Origin: Eurosta solidaginis
Lineage: Eukaryota; Arthropoda; Insecta; Diptera; Tephritidae
Assembly: GCF_040869045.1 (NCBI RefSeq)
Contig: NC_090321.1
Coordinates: forward strand, 75,983,183-76,047,182
Length of the DNA: 64,000 nucleotides
Direction of reading: 5' to 3'
Positions within the stretch are counted from its first letter, which is position 1. Each line of letters opens with the position of its first letter. Shown here in pieces: positions 10,236 to 20,849 of this stretch. Both the position numbers and the translations under genes were made by a program. Below the pieces are notes generated by a model. That model did not search any database, was not told the origin of the DNA, and was given only the letters and a program-made list of their open reading frames with translations.

Positions 10236-10350
10236 ATGTGTAATAGCGGCCGTCTACCACACAGAAGGCCCTGGGCTCAACTCTCGGGGAAAACAACATT
10301 AAAAATGTTGAAAAAGGTTTCCCAATTAGAAAAAACGTTTTTAAACGGTT
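10236..10350 (+). repeat. tRNA-derived SINE fragment
   Basis: GTCTACCACACAGAAGGCCC then GGGCTCAACTCTCGGG (B-box-like) and an A-rich GTTGAAAAAGG tail match, on the opposite strand, the SINE at 28530-28745. The 5' half with the A-box is incomplete. Confidence 0.6.
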
Positions 10351-10540
10351 GTTGTTGTTGTCGAATTAAAATGACAAGGCGAAGTTCGTTGCGTTATTTT
10401 CGCGGATGCAGGGCGTTGTGTTTACAGCTTAAAGAAACTTCTGCGTCGTTTTGGCGCTGGCATTACTTTGAAATACCGCATGATGAAAGATTGCCTGCCA
10501 CGATGAACGCAAAAGAAAAACTCAAATTCATAGTACAGGT

Positions 10541-10808
10541 CATGGTTCAACTATATACAGGTTGGCTCATCTGCAAAGCAACAAAATATGTCTGTTCAAA
10601 TTGTCAAAATCTGTGTATTGGTGTTGGTGCGAATGGTATGGAATGGAAACATAAAACTTAGCAGTTTTTGTATGTGTAAGTAAAATGTTGCCAATGTGTT
10701 GGTTTCATTTTGAGTTTGCCATCTGCTTTTGACAATCCCTTCGACCATGCAATGACATAAATAAAATCAGCTGATGAGATGAGCCAACCTGTACATAATT
10801 GAGCCATG
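10541..10808. mobile_element. hAT-type MITE family M1, copy 1 (268 bp)
   Basis: Inverted termini CATGGTTCAACTATATACAG and rc CATGGCTCAATTATGTACAG, followed inward by GTTGGCTCATCT. Perfect 8-bp duplication GTACAGGT (10533-10540, 10809-10816). A second copy is at 19918-20165. Open frames across it are fortuitous. Confidence 0.82.
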
Positions 10809-10861
10809 GTACAGGTTTACAAGTATGGGAAACAATTCCTTTCTCTTTCTAACACACTGCC

Positions 10862-10949
10862 GTTTGACACTTCGGTCAGTGTCAAACTATTGTGGAACTC
10901 AGTGGAACCTGAGTGGAACATACGTTTGACACTGAACGAAGTGTCAAAA
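10862..10949. repeat. Double palindrome
   Basis: GTTTGACACT-6 bases-AGTGTCAAAC is repeated in inverted form at the other end (TTTGACACTGAACGAAGTGT), with CTCAG-TGGAAC-CTGAG in the middle. Each arm is itself palindromic and the two arms pair with one another. Confidence 0.75.
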
Positions 10950-12073
10950 TTACCGGGGTTGCTGTCGTGGAAAGCAACGCAGGGAAACAAAAAAAGGAGC
11001 GGAATATCAGAAATGGGTTGCTGTGATGGTAAATTTTTTTGAATGAATTTAGTATGAAAATGTAGTACACCTATATGGGCTTACAGAAAATTATACAAAA
11101 GTCTTGAATTCGGGTATCTGAGGACGCTTAGTTATTCCAGTATTAAGAATACAAATACGGGTGCTAAGTTTTTCTACCAGCTCAAAAGTTCTCTGCGAAA
11201 AACAGTTTGAAACCGAAGTCGACTGCAATAAACCGTGCAAAAATGTGGAAAGAGAAATGAAAAGACGCGTTTTGTCCTGTTATAAATAGTCCAAAGGCGA
11301 AAAGGTATTCGAATTATTGGAAGCGAGGCAAAAACGCGTCTATTAATACCTCCCCCGACGGTTTTGATCGTGTTTTAGCAATCGTCCCCTGTAATAAAGT
11401 ATCACAATTTGTTAATTAAAATTGTCCAAAACATATGGATTTTAAAGAAAGATGTAATTAAGTGCTCGTTTGAAATTAAATACGGATATTTCTTTGTAAT
11501 TTTGCAATAAAAATTTTACACAGCTTTCGTTACCAGCTACTACACTTTTCTTGGACCTAAAAAGTACAACAGTGCCAAATAGCATCCACACAAAAAACGA
11601 ACAAGAACAAGCATTTTATCAGGTGAGCGTGGCTGTGTATGTGCGCGCTGCTACATATCCTACTTGTAGACCTGTACTATGCTCAAATTTGTCATCACGA
11701 AAAATATACAATAACAAATTTCTAGCACGAATCTGGCGGAACCATACAAGGTGGTAGCATGGTGACATACCTACAAACATAAATAAAAGTTCCATGTACT
11801 TTGTTTTTGTAAATCGATGGACTAATGTCAAAATCGTACTGCGCCGGAAGTTGATGTCATTGTGAATCAAACTAATGGTGATTTCTTTTCTACACCAAAA
11901 TGTCGCCACTTTCATCGGCAAACATTTTTAAGATTCTCACTTCGCCCTGTAAAATAATAGCCACTTAAAATGTTCAGTGCCACCCTGCATGACTTGAAAA
12001 GAACAAAAATTGTAACCATTTTTACAAAAAAATGCAGTTCGTGTGTTTGTTCGCTGTCAACTGTGATCGCAAA
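10950..12073. other. Spacer with MITE fragments, no gene seen
   Basis: Holds a truncated copy of the GGCGGAAC MITE (11731-11860; complete copy at 43870-44059) joined to a fragment beginning CATTGTGAATCAAACTAA, which resembles the end of MITE family M3. The rest is AT-rich without recognised coding sequence. Confidence 0.5.
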
Positions 12074-12347
12074 CATAGTGTACAAGTACAAGTGTGTTGA
12101 CTTATCTGTCAAGCATTCTGACAGGCACTCGCTGGATTCGGAATGACAGCGATTTCAAAATGGATACCATTACCGAATGCTCCGAATGATTGAAAAATTG
12201 AAAAAGTCCATACGATTGGTAGTCAAAAATGTTGTCGTTGAGACTAAAAATGCGACTCTAGACCTGAGATTTCCATCAGGTGAGCGAGGCTGTTTGTAGT
12301 TTTGACGTTTATCGCTTAGTGAACACACTTGGTATAGGTACACTATG
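12074..12347. mobile_element. hAT-type MITE family M2, copy 1 (274 bp)
   Basis: Termini CATAGTGTACAAGTACAAGT and rc CATAGTGTACCTATACCAAG. Perfect 8-bp duplication ATCGCAAA (12066-12073 and 12348-12355). The same 274-bp sequence recurs at 18137-18410. The short minus-strand ORF in both copies is not evidence of a gene. Confidence 0.85.
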
Positions 12348-12398
12348 ATCGCAAATTGCTTTTGAGTGAGGCATGATGCGACACATATGTACATATAT

Positions 12399-12485
12399 AG
12401 CATTCGCTTCAGCTTCGTTTGATCCATAGCATTCGATTCAGCTTCGTTTGATCCATAGCATTCGATTCAGCTTCGTGTGATTCAT
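12399..12485. repeat. 29-bp minisatellite, three units
   Basis: AGCATTCGATTCAGCTTCGT-type units start at 12399, 12428 and 12457 with near-identical sequence. Confidence 0.85.
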
Positions 12486-12687
12486 CAGCTAATTGACAGG
12501 GCTGTTTTCTGCACCATCAATGGCAGTGAGGGCAAGTAATGTTACATTTTTCGCCATTTTTAGGGGTAGGTTGTTGAGAAAAGATAATGATGCCCTCTAT
12601 TGAGGCTAAGCTGATTTTACAACAGAACACAACTTTTTGAAGGGTTGGCGTGAAGGCGACATTTTCGTGTAGAAAAGAAAACACCAT

Positions 12688-12914
12688 AAGTGTGATATCT
12701 TCTGCATGACGTCAAAATTCCAAGTGATTGGATCACCTGATTTTTAATTGACTATCGCTGTCTCATTCTGTATCTCTTTATATCACCCGCTGAAGATAGC
12801 CGGCCCTATGCGCCTCCATATTGAACACCCTGTCAAAACGCTAAAAAGTAGCCATATTGAACATCCCGTCAGGCATTTGACAGATAAGATATCCACTTAG
12901 TTTGATTCACAATG
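12688..12914. mobile_element. MITE family M3, copy 1 (left end lost)
   Basis: Aligns with the complete copies at 17301-17538 and 21368-21605, in the orientation of the latter. The right terminus is retained (TTTGATTCACAATG); the outer left terminus is missing. Confidence 0.72.
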
Positions 12915-13675
12915 GTTGATGTATGAAATCATATTAAAAAAGTACAAATCAGCTCTCACCGAGCTGCCACCTTGTATAGTTCCGCCATGCCACGTATATA
13001 AAATTATTTTGAAATTCAAGGCGAATTCAGTACCGGGTGTTGTTATCCCAACGGCTGATTGCTTCTTCTTAATTATTTTCCATACAACGCCTTGTACTCC
13101 AATATGTCAGTTAATCGAAATAAATTGATTGAATTCGCTTTGCCACCACCCACCTGGTATGGATTCGCCTTGTTAAAATTTAAATTGAACGAAGATAAAA
13201 TAGCGAGATGTTCTAAGAATTTCAAAAAATTTCAAGAACTGATAGACATCGCCAACAAAACGTAAGTCTTTGAATTTAGTAGCAATGGAGACATGTCCCC
13301 TCAAACATTTTTGGAGCCCTCATTTAAGAATCAAAAATGAATCCAAAATATGTAAACAAATTGAGCCTCAGGAATATGGAAATATGATCATTTAGGACTC
13401 CTTTATGACACCGATATAATGAAAATTATGGGCGATATTTTTTTAACAAAGCAACTTCGTAAGAAATATTCATATATTATTAAAAAAAAAAAAAATCTTA
13501 AATAAAATTTTAAGCAATTCATTATTTGTAACGTATTTTGCTCTTTCTTTTTAATATTGATATGATATTCTTTAATTGCAACCATGGTTCAACTCAGTCC
13601 CAGCGCAACCAATCGAAAATTTGTTTAGTTCAAAAATTCCTGGTCTAGCATAAACTAGAATTCATTTAAAAATCA
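12915..13675. other. Unassigned stretch with MITE pieces
   Basis: 12955-12995 carries a GGCGGAAC MITE terminus (as reverse complement), and 13030-13110 is the reverse complement of part of 24680-24790, so both are pieces of dispersed repeats. A short frame (13059-13265) ends exactly at an AAAAC/GTAAGT donor-like site, but its product matches nothing I recognise. Confidence 0.45.
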
Positions 13676-14760
13676 ATGGGAAGTTTCCCACTGTTCTGTA
13701 TGTATATTTGGAATATCTCTATTCCTGGCAGATTAAGTAGAATTTTGAATGCTAAGATAGAATCTTCATTGGGTTCTAAGCTTTGTTCAAAGTTTCTGGT
13801 CTCTAGCTATTTAAAAGTCAACTGCAAAATTTTTCAAATTCGGATGAGATTTCTAAATATCTGGATCCGTGCACCCCCTATCGGAGTGTTAAAGTATTGT
13901 CACCGACTCTCTTAAAAATTAATCGCGAGACTCATCCCGTTCCGTACGATTTTTCTTTATGTATTATGTTTTATACTGTCATCGGCCTCTGAATTCAGTT
14001 TGAAATTTCAAGTCTCCATTTCACCGAGAAGTTACTTAAAAGCCGGTTTCAAAATTCCAAATTCCCATCTAAACATTTCGATGCGTGCGCCATCTAACAG
14101 AATTTTTTCCCTTTTGTTGCATTGTCTCAATGTCTTAAGCCATGTGTGAAGTTTCACGTTTGTAGCTTAATGAGAAGTTACTTAAAAACCGATCGCAAGA
14201 TTCTCTCCGTTCCGTACGAATTTTCTAAATATCTCAATCCATGCGCCCCCTACTAGTGAAACCTTTTGTATCGTGCTTTAAGCTGGAGTCATTGGTGCCG
14301 TTTGTCGTATCGCTGTAGTCGTATCCCTAACGTAATCAGCTGTTTATCGTTACGACGGTAAACCAAAACCCAATTGGTTGGCTACGATACGGTTACGACC
14401 TTAGCGGGACCAATAATCGATTGCATTGATTCTCATTAGGTTGGTCGAATCAGCTGTTAAAAGGTTACCGATAAAGCACCAATGTCTCCAGCTTTATACT
14501 GTCATCGGCCTCTGAATTAAATTTGAAATTTCAAGTCTCTAGCTCATCGAAAAGTTACTTAAAATCCGGTTTCAAATTTCTAATTTTCATCTAATTATTT
14601 CGATCAGTGCGCCATCTAACGCATTTTTTTCCTTTTGTTCCATTGTCACGATGTCTTAACGTATCAGTGAAGTTTCACGTTTGTAGCTAATAGCTCCGAC
14701 ACATAAGCAGTTTTCCATATAGATGAGTTTAATACTGTTTTCACACAGAATAATAAAGGC
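13676..14760. repeat. Tandem diverged repeat block
   Basis: Segments with CTGTCATCGGCCTCTGAATT, GAAGTTTCACGTTTGTAGCT and GAGAAGTTACTTAAAA recur across the block (compare 13975-14170 with 14500-14690), giving diverged units of roughly 250 bp. A Harbinger-type MITE at 14281-14493 is inserted between units. No coding sequence. Confidence 0.65.
14281..14493. mobile_element. Harbinger-type MITE, 213 bp
   Basis: Inverted ends AGCTGGAGTCATTGGTGC and GCACCAATGTCTCCAGCT, flanked by TTA on both sides (14278-14280 and 14494-14496), the classic PIF/Harbinger target duplication. Confidence 0.75.
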
Positions 14761-15175
14761 AGTTTTCTACATTAAGACGCTTATTGAGCTCAATCTTCCC
14801 TACAAAATTCGAATCTATTATTATTTCATTAGTAGCTAATCGAATGCCTAATGAAGTCAAAAACACAATGCAACTCTGTTGGCAGCGTTCCGCTTCCGTT
14901 TCCGATTCTTAGTTTTCAAAGCAAATGTCATTGTCTGCATGGCGGAACGAACAGCTGATTATAACCTTTTTTATTTGATTTGAAACATCGACTACCGGCG
15001 CAGTACGATTTTGACATTTGTCCATCGAATTAGGTATGTAGGTATGTCACCATGCTCCCACCTTGTATCGTTCCGCCATGATTGTCTGTCTCATCCTTCA
15101 TACTAATCGAGCAGTTACTTCTGTGTGAAAGCAAAAAATTTACGATTTCATTAGCAGGTGAAATGAGATCATTAA
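14761..15175. other. Spacer with a GGCGGAAC MITE fragment
   Basis: About 14990-15090 is an inverted, incomplete copy of the 43870-44059 MITE (ends ACCTTGTATCGTTCCGCCAT). Nothing else recognised. Confidence 0.5.
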
Positions 15176-16379
15176 TGCCCCTATTACGGTGAACAACTCA
15201 ACTTAGTTGGGTTGTAATTAAAACAACTCAACTTTTAGACAACTCAACTCTTGTTTGGTATTACGAATTACAACTTATTTCAGTTGAAGTTGAATTGAGT
15301 TGCCAACTTCAGAAAGTGATGATTTGACAGATAAATGAACAGCTGATCAATTTGTGGAGGAAATTTAAGCATTTACGAAATAAAAGCAAAACGGAGATTA
15401 TATGAAAATCTATTTTATAACGGCGAAAATGTTGGCGATTGACATGTCGCGAATGCGGAAAACATTCGCGTGATCATTCCAATCCCTTGGAACTACCAAG
15501 CACCAAGTAAGAAAATGTTTAAGTGACAAATGATCAGCTTTCTCATGAAGTTATTTTGCAGATTTGAAAGGAAGCATTTTGCTCATTACTAAACAAAATT
15601 AAGGACCATTTCTGCATATGCCTTCGTATTTTAAAATTATGCGCCACACTCCGATTCCTTGCTGACGGCAGCTATCAAATATGCTGTGGAAATGATTTTG
15701 GTGTTGGACTGGTTTTAGGTATTATTGAGGAGCATATTTGCGCGAAGTGGATTAAAACCCAAACAGCAACAATTGTATTTTACTCTAAAACAGGATTCCC
15801 AGGAGTAGTAATTAGTATCAATGGGACTCATTTTCGCATTATTTCACCTATATTGGCTGCATCCGATCTGCGACCAGCCTCGTCCAACTACGGAATGTCG
15901 CTCCATTGAGTAAAAAAATTATTCAATGTAATCCTTCGTTTAAACGATGTTTTTTCCATACAAAATTGTTGTTTATTGTTTGATTAAAAAGGTTTTACTA
16001 TCGGCTTTCAATTTTGATATGACAGAAATAAAACTGTTAATTTTTGTTTTCTGATTCTTAAATCGGAGGTCGAAACGTGTCTTTTGATACCAACTTTGAA
16101 AATTTTTGTTAAAAATTAGGTGGTGAACCGTCTTCTAAAACTTAACATTTTTTCAAAACATCTGCAAAATTGTATGAGACAACTGCTAGTAATCAGTTGT
16201 AAGATTTTGACGTCTTTGACAACTACACCAACACAAGGTTGTAAACGGTAATGCCACAAAAAGTTGTTAGACTAGACAACTCAACCGACATTTTTTTGAC
16301 AGGTTGAGTTGTAATCCGTAATACCAAATTGCGAAATTTCAACCCAATCAGAGTTGAGTTGTAAACGGTAATAGGGGCA
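15176..16379 (+). mobile_element. PIF/Harbinger element A, 1204 bp
   Basis: Termini TGCCCCTATTACGGTGAACA and rc TGCCCCTATTACCGTTTACA, both followed by CAACTCAAC repeats, with TAA duplicated on each side (15173-15175, 16380-16382). Sub-terminal CAACTCAACT motifs recur several times in each end and may be transposase binding sites. It carries a degraded transposase. Confidence 0.85.
15559..15909 (+). pseudogene. HARBI1-like transposase remnant of element A
   Basis: One open frame reads RFLADGSYQICCGNDFGVGL, IIEEHICAKWIK, FYSKTGFPGVV and SINGTHFRIISPI, the central part of a PIF/Harbinger transposase. The first catalytic Asp normally lies in a C-I-D-G-T-H motif; here it is I-N-G-T-H, so Asp is replaced by Asn. 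Just upstream, after TTTTGCAG at about 15562, an out-of-frame region resembles the preceding FERKHF part, and 15400-15510 looks like a short first exon. A TGA closes the frame at 15907. Inactive. Confidence 0.78.
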
Positions 16380-16382
16380 TAA

Positions 16383-17300
16383 GTTTCTGTGTGAAAACAG
16401 TATAACACATGCTTATGCATTATGAGAAGATTGCACGTATTTTTATGGAGAATGGCAGAGTGAGCGACACTGGCGCCATCTGATATTGAAAAGTAGCCAA
16501 CTCCCCAATTTTGTTCCAAGCAAATCATAAGAAGAATTTGACATTTGCTTTGGCTAAGGGTGTTGGCACACTTTGCAAGTGAAATTATTTTTCCCACTGG
16601 TTGGTAAATTTTCTAACATTATTCACAATTAAAAACTGCAATATATCAATCGAATACGACACAAAATATGTTAGCAAGTATTTGTGTTGTATAGGGAGAA
16701 TTGTTTACAACAGTGCTTCGCGAAATTTTGTATGTGAATGGGCAAGGCGAACTAAACTTCAATTGCCAAGTCTGAAGTTCCTTCATATTTACAGACGCAA
16801 CATCTTGGTTGATTGTGGCGATGTTATTGGAATGCATAAGCTTGTGTTAAACGCATCTATATGAAAAATGTAATTGTGCCGCGGTCTTTAATGAGAAAAT
16901 ACTTGCCCTTCAAAAAACGCGAGTACTCCATAAATAGTGTAAGGAGTACTCCTTTAGGAGTATAGGAGTATTCCAAAACTAATCTGTATTCATACAAAAA
17001 ATGTGCTCCTATTAACATTGCGATGTCCTAGGAGAGGAGTAGGTGATCCCACTCTCGCTTTGTTTGTGAGTATCCATAGAGTACATACGTGAGAGTACTT
17101 TCCAAAGTACTTTCACTGTAGTACTCCATGGAGCACCCACAGAGGATCATATGCCAAAGTACTAATTGTGTCGGAAAGAATTATCGAAGTGAATTTAATT
17201 TAAATGAAAGTAAATGAAGAGGTCCAATACAACTTTTATATTTTATAATACGAATATTCTTATGTTATTTAGCATTTGCGTGAATAAAGAAACTAATATT
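16383..17300. other. Unassigned spacer with repeated AGTACTCC motif
   Basis: 16920-17135 has many copies of GGAGTACTCC-like palindromic words, possibly a decayed DNA element. The small frame at 16601-16864 is not recognised. Confidence 0.4.
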
Positions 17301-17538
17301 CATTGTGAATGATAACTAAGTGTGATATCTTATCTGTCAAATGCCTGACAGGATGTTCAATATGGCTACTTTTTAGCGTTTTGACCGGGTGTTCAATATG
17401 GTGGCGCCTATCTTCAGCGGGTGATAGAAAGAGATACAGAATGAGACAGCGATAGTCAAATACAAATCAGGTGATCCAATCACTTTGGAATTTTGACGTC
17501 TATGCAGAAGATATCACACTTAGTTATCATTCACAATG
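17301..17538. mobile_element. hAT-type MITE family M3, copy 2 (238 bp)
   Basis: Termini CATTGTGAATGATAACTAAG and its inverted partner at the right; perfect 8-bp duplication CTAATATT (17293-17300, 17539-17546). Confidence 0.86.
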
Positions 17539-17595
17539 CTAATATTTCTCTATAATATAGTCACCCCTATTACGGTTGTCAATATCAAGTCAATA

Positions 17596-18002
17596 GCCGT
17601 GTTTTTTAACACGCGTATATCCGTTTACGCTTAAACTTTATATTGACTGCTAAGAGACAAACTATAAATACACCTCTGAAATTGCTGCGCATAAATTTTG
17701 TCCTACTAAATTTCAATACGCATTATACTCAGATGTAACTGAAATATGTGTCTTTGTTTCACCCTGTACACTAATTCTATGTATTATATGTGTGTCCACA
17801 ATTCATCGCAACTGATTCAGCTATATGTTATACCCTATGGCCATCAGAGCGTTGCGTCTCCGCTTTTCGGTACACCCTGTTGCTGTAGCTAGTTGTTTTC
17901 CCACAGCCGCTAGATGGGTCTCCTAAGCATTATCTAAGCGAAGATAGGCGTTTTTTAACACGCGCAAACGAAACGTATACCCGCGTGTTAAAAAACACGG
18001 CT
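17596..18002. mobile_element. MITE nested in element B (407 bp)
   Basis: Inverted ends GCCGTGTTTTTTAACACGCG and CGCGTGTTAAAAAACACGGC with a TA on both sides, as for Tc1/mariner-type insertions. A third copy of the TTTTTTAACACGCG motif lies at 17950. Confidence 0.72.
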
Positions 18003-18136
18003 AATATTGTCAAAAATAGTGTCGACGCTCATGAAATGGTATCGGCGTTGTCAATGTCGATAACTATTGACAGCTGTTGATGCTTTTTTGGTATTGACTA
18101 CAACAATATTGATATTCTATTGACGCGTGTCACATT

Positions 18137-18410
18137 CATAGTGTACAAGTGCAAGTGTGTTGACTTATCTGTCAAGCATTCTGACAGGCACTCGCTGGAT
18201 TCGGAATGACAGCGAATTCAAAATGGATACCATTACCGAATGCTCCGAATGATTGAAAAATTGAAAAAGTCCATACGATTGGTAGTCAAAAATGTTGTCG
18301 TTGAGACCAAAAATGCGACTCTAGACCTGAGATTTCCATCAGGTGAGCGAGGCTGTTTGTAGTTTTGACGTTTATCGCTTAGTGAACACACTTGGTATAG
18401 GTACACTATG
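18137..18410. mobile_element. hAT-type MITE family M2, copy 2 (274 bp)
   Basis: Same length and nearly the same sequence as 12074-12347. Perfect 8-bp duplication GTCACATT (18129-18136, 18411-18418). It landed inside Harbinger-like element B. Confidence 0.88.
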
Positions 18411-18563
18411 GTCACATTAAATCTGTCAACACAGTTTTTGGTGACGACAAGCGCTCAATTAAATATTCTGCTGTAAAAATTTGGTAAAATAATTCTGAAT
18501 TATACCTTTTTACACACTTTATTTGTTTAGCTTTTATTTAATTTAGGAAAATGGATAAAAAAA

Positions 18564-18939
18564 ATGAAAATAACAAACAGCAATCAATTTGCGCAGCTTG
18601 TTTTAGAATTAGAAAAAAATTCTGCGCTTGCTAAAGGATTTTCCAAAGGGACAGTTCCCAATAATTTTAAGGCGCAATTGCAGGATATTGCAAGTGTAAT
18701 CAATGCTCTCGGTCCACCACTCAGGGATGGTGAGGGTTGGCAAAAGGTAAAAAACAACTTATTTTTAAAGTTATGTGGTTTAACATTTTGTAAATTTAAA
18801 GGTTTGGAGGGATCTGAAATGCAAGGTCAAAAGAAAACTCGTGCAAAACAAGCAGGAGTGCCGCGCCACAGGAGGAGGAAGATACAGGCAATTGGTGCTG
18901 AGCCCAAAAAACATCTTTAAATCTTTAAACAAAACTTAA
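18564..18939 (+). CDS. Myb/SANT-like (trihelix) accessory protein of a Harbinger element
   Basis: Exon 1 (18564-18746) encodes MKITNSNQFAQLVLELEKN, LAKGFSKGTVP and VINALGPPLRDGEGWQK. It ends at AAG/GTAAAA; a 55-base intron closes with TTTAAAG, and exon 2 (18802-18939) continues VWRDLKCKVKRKL, CRATGGGRYRQLVLSP to TAA, giving 106 residues. The pattern xLGPP-RDxxxWxKVWxDLKxxVK is that of the Myb/SANT-like DNA-binding proteins that PIF/Harbinger elements encode beside the transposase; in known systems this partner carries the transposase to the nucleus and the element ends. A nearby ATG at 18551 is in another frame. The frame is intact. Whether the protein is expressed is unknown. Confidence 0.8.
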
Positions 18940-19151
18940 ACACTTTTTATGCACAACAAATTGTAAATAAACAATTGTCAAAAGTATAAGGATCGTAGTT
19001 TTGCTTTGAAATTATCGATAACACGTCAACGTCAATACATTGACGAAGTAAATACCAGAATTGTATTGACGCGACGTTGATATTGATACGACGTGATGTT
19101 GATATTGATACGAAGAGACAGTGGACGTTGACAACCATAATAGGGGTGAGT

Positions 19152-19917
19152 ATGTATACATAAAACCAGTCGCGGTTGCATTTTATCAAAGTTGCCACAG
19201 TAAAATTTTATTATCAGTTATTTGTATGCAATATTTTACTTTTGGCAACTCGTTCGGTCGTCATCGTGTCGTTATCACGGTCGTTAAAAAACGAGCAATG
19301 ATCGGCTGTTGGTGGTCCGCAAACGCATTGCAAAGGAGTATTATTAGAGTACTCCAACATGAAGAAAATGGAACACGTAATCCAACAATTTTTGCAGGGT
19401 AAAATCGATTGCAAGATTTGTACTGAATATACAGATAAACATTCAGCCGACTTAATATAAAGGAAATAGAATGAAACGAGCATTTTTTTTTTTATTTTTA
19501 AGCACTATCGACTATGCGCCATTGTATTAAAGAAATAAAAATTATAAAAATGTAGACCTTATTTTCTCTGGCGTTGTGCGAACACTTTAGGAAGATGTCC
19601 ACAACCATAAAGCATAAGCTGGCGCATCAGGTAGTGATGTGATACATACATGTTTTTTGTTTCCATTATCCAAGTCAGACAAATTTTCACCAGTCTTTAA
19701 AAAACAGAAAAAAATCTCAATAATTCGAAAATTCAAAAAAGCGGAAGCTTGTCCCAAGTATCAGCCAAGTAGGATAATTGTGCAAGATTTCATTGGAAAA
19801 ACACATCGTCGACGTCGCGGTAAAAGCTGCTAACTCAATCCAAAAAAAATTTACAGTTCACCGAAAAAACCTAATTGAATGAAAACGTTACACAACATTT
19901 TGAACTTCAAAATGTAT
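19152..19917. other. Unassigned spacer
   Basis: AT-rich. Short frames at 19121-19402 and 19639-19833 match nothing I recognise. Confidence 0.45.
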
Positions 19918-20165
19918 CATGGCTCAATTATATGGTTGGCTCATCTCATCAGCTGATTTTATTTATTTTATTGCATGGTCGATGGGATTGTAAAGAGGAG
20001 ATGGCGAACTCAAAATGAAACCAACACATTGGCAACATTTTCTAGCACATACAAAAACTGCCAAGTTTTATGTATCCATTCCATACCATTCGCACCAACC
20101 CCAATACACAGATTTTAACAATTTGAACAGACATATTTTGTTATTGTACAGATGAGCCAACCATG
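19918..20165. mobile_element. hAT-type MITE family M1, copy 2 (248 bp)
   Basis: Reverse-orientation relative of 10541-10808, with a perfect 8-bp duplication AAATGTAT (19910-19917, 20166-20173). Confidence 0.85.
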
Positions 20166-20409
20166 AAATGTATTGAACATTTATGGAGTTATCAACGTTT
20201 TATAATATCTTTGGAGTTAGAACTTTTTTATTTTTAGGAATTTTTAGCGATTCTGGACAAAAACACGCACTTTTATTTTTATTCTTCACAATCGATTTTT
20301 AGGATAATCGTCTAATTATTATTATTTATTATTACGGCGTTTTAAGCCTAAAATTTAGATTATTACAATTTTTAAGTACATTTTAATAGTAATAGGATTT
20401 CAAAAATTT

Positions 20410-20840
20410 GGGCTGTCGGAATGCATGCGATTCCGATCAGCACGGGAACTGGCGATCCCTACGGGCGAATCCTGGAGTAATCTCATTGGGAGGTTGGAAA
20501 GAACATGTTCGCAATCCTGCCCAACTGCAAGACTTATGAATACATAGTTTAATCATTTATGTTGTCGGATTGCAATAGATTCCGATCAACACATATGAAT
20601 CCGATCTCAGAGTTATAAAGCACTTTTATTGGGAGGTTGGAATGAACGTATGTATTTCCAATCCTGTCCTGTTCCAAAACTTAAGATTACACAGTTTTGT
20701 TATTTATGCTCTGGGAATGCATTTGATTCCGATCAACATAAAAGCTAGCAGCTCAGCAGAATGAGCCACTTTTATCGGATGGTTGGAAAGGACGTGTTTC
20801 CAATCCTCCCTTCACCAGCTTTTATATAAACATAGCTAAT
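20410..20840 (-). repeat. Three tandem units of about 148 bp, likely LINE 3' UTR
   Basis: Units begin near 20413, 20563 and 20710 with GGAATGCATGCGATTCCGAT-type words and end in GGTTGGAAAGGACGTGTTTC-type words. They directly follow, on the minus strand, the end of the LINE ORF2 remnant, so they probably belong to its 3' UTR. Confidence 0.65.
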
Positions 20841-20849
20841 CATGATATA

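Larger units (their letters stand above)
17562..19148 (+). mobile_element. Harbinger-like element B carrying only a Myb/SANT-like gene
   Basis: Termini CACCCCTATTACGGTTGTCA and rc CACCCCTATTATGGTTGTCA, with a 3-bp AGT on both sides. Sub-terminal runs of TTGATATTGAC-like words recur at both ends. Two MITEs (17596-18002 and 18137-18410) are nested inside. The only coding sequence is the split gene 18564-18939; no transposase was seen, so the element would depend on one supplied in trans. Confidence 0.75.
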
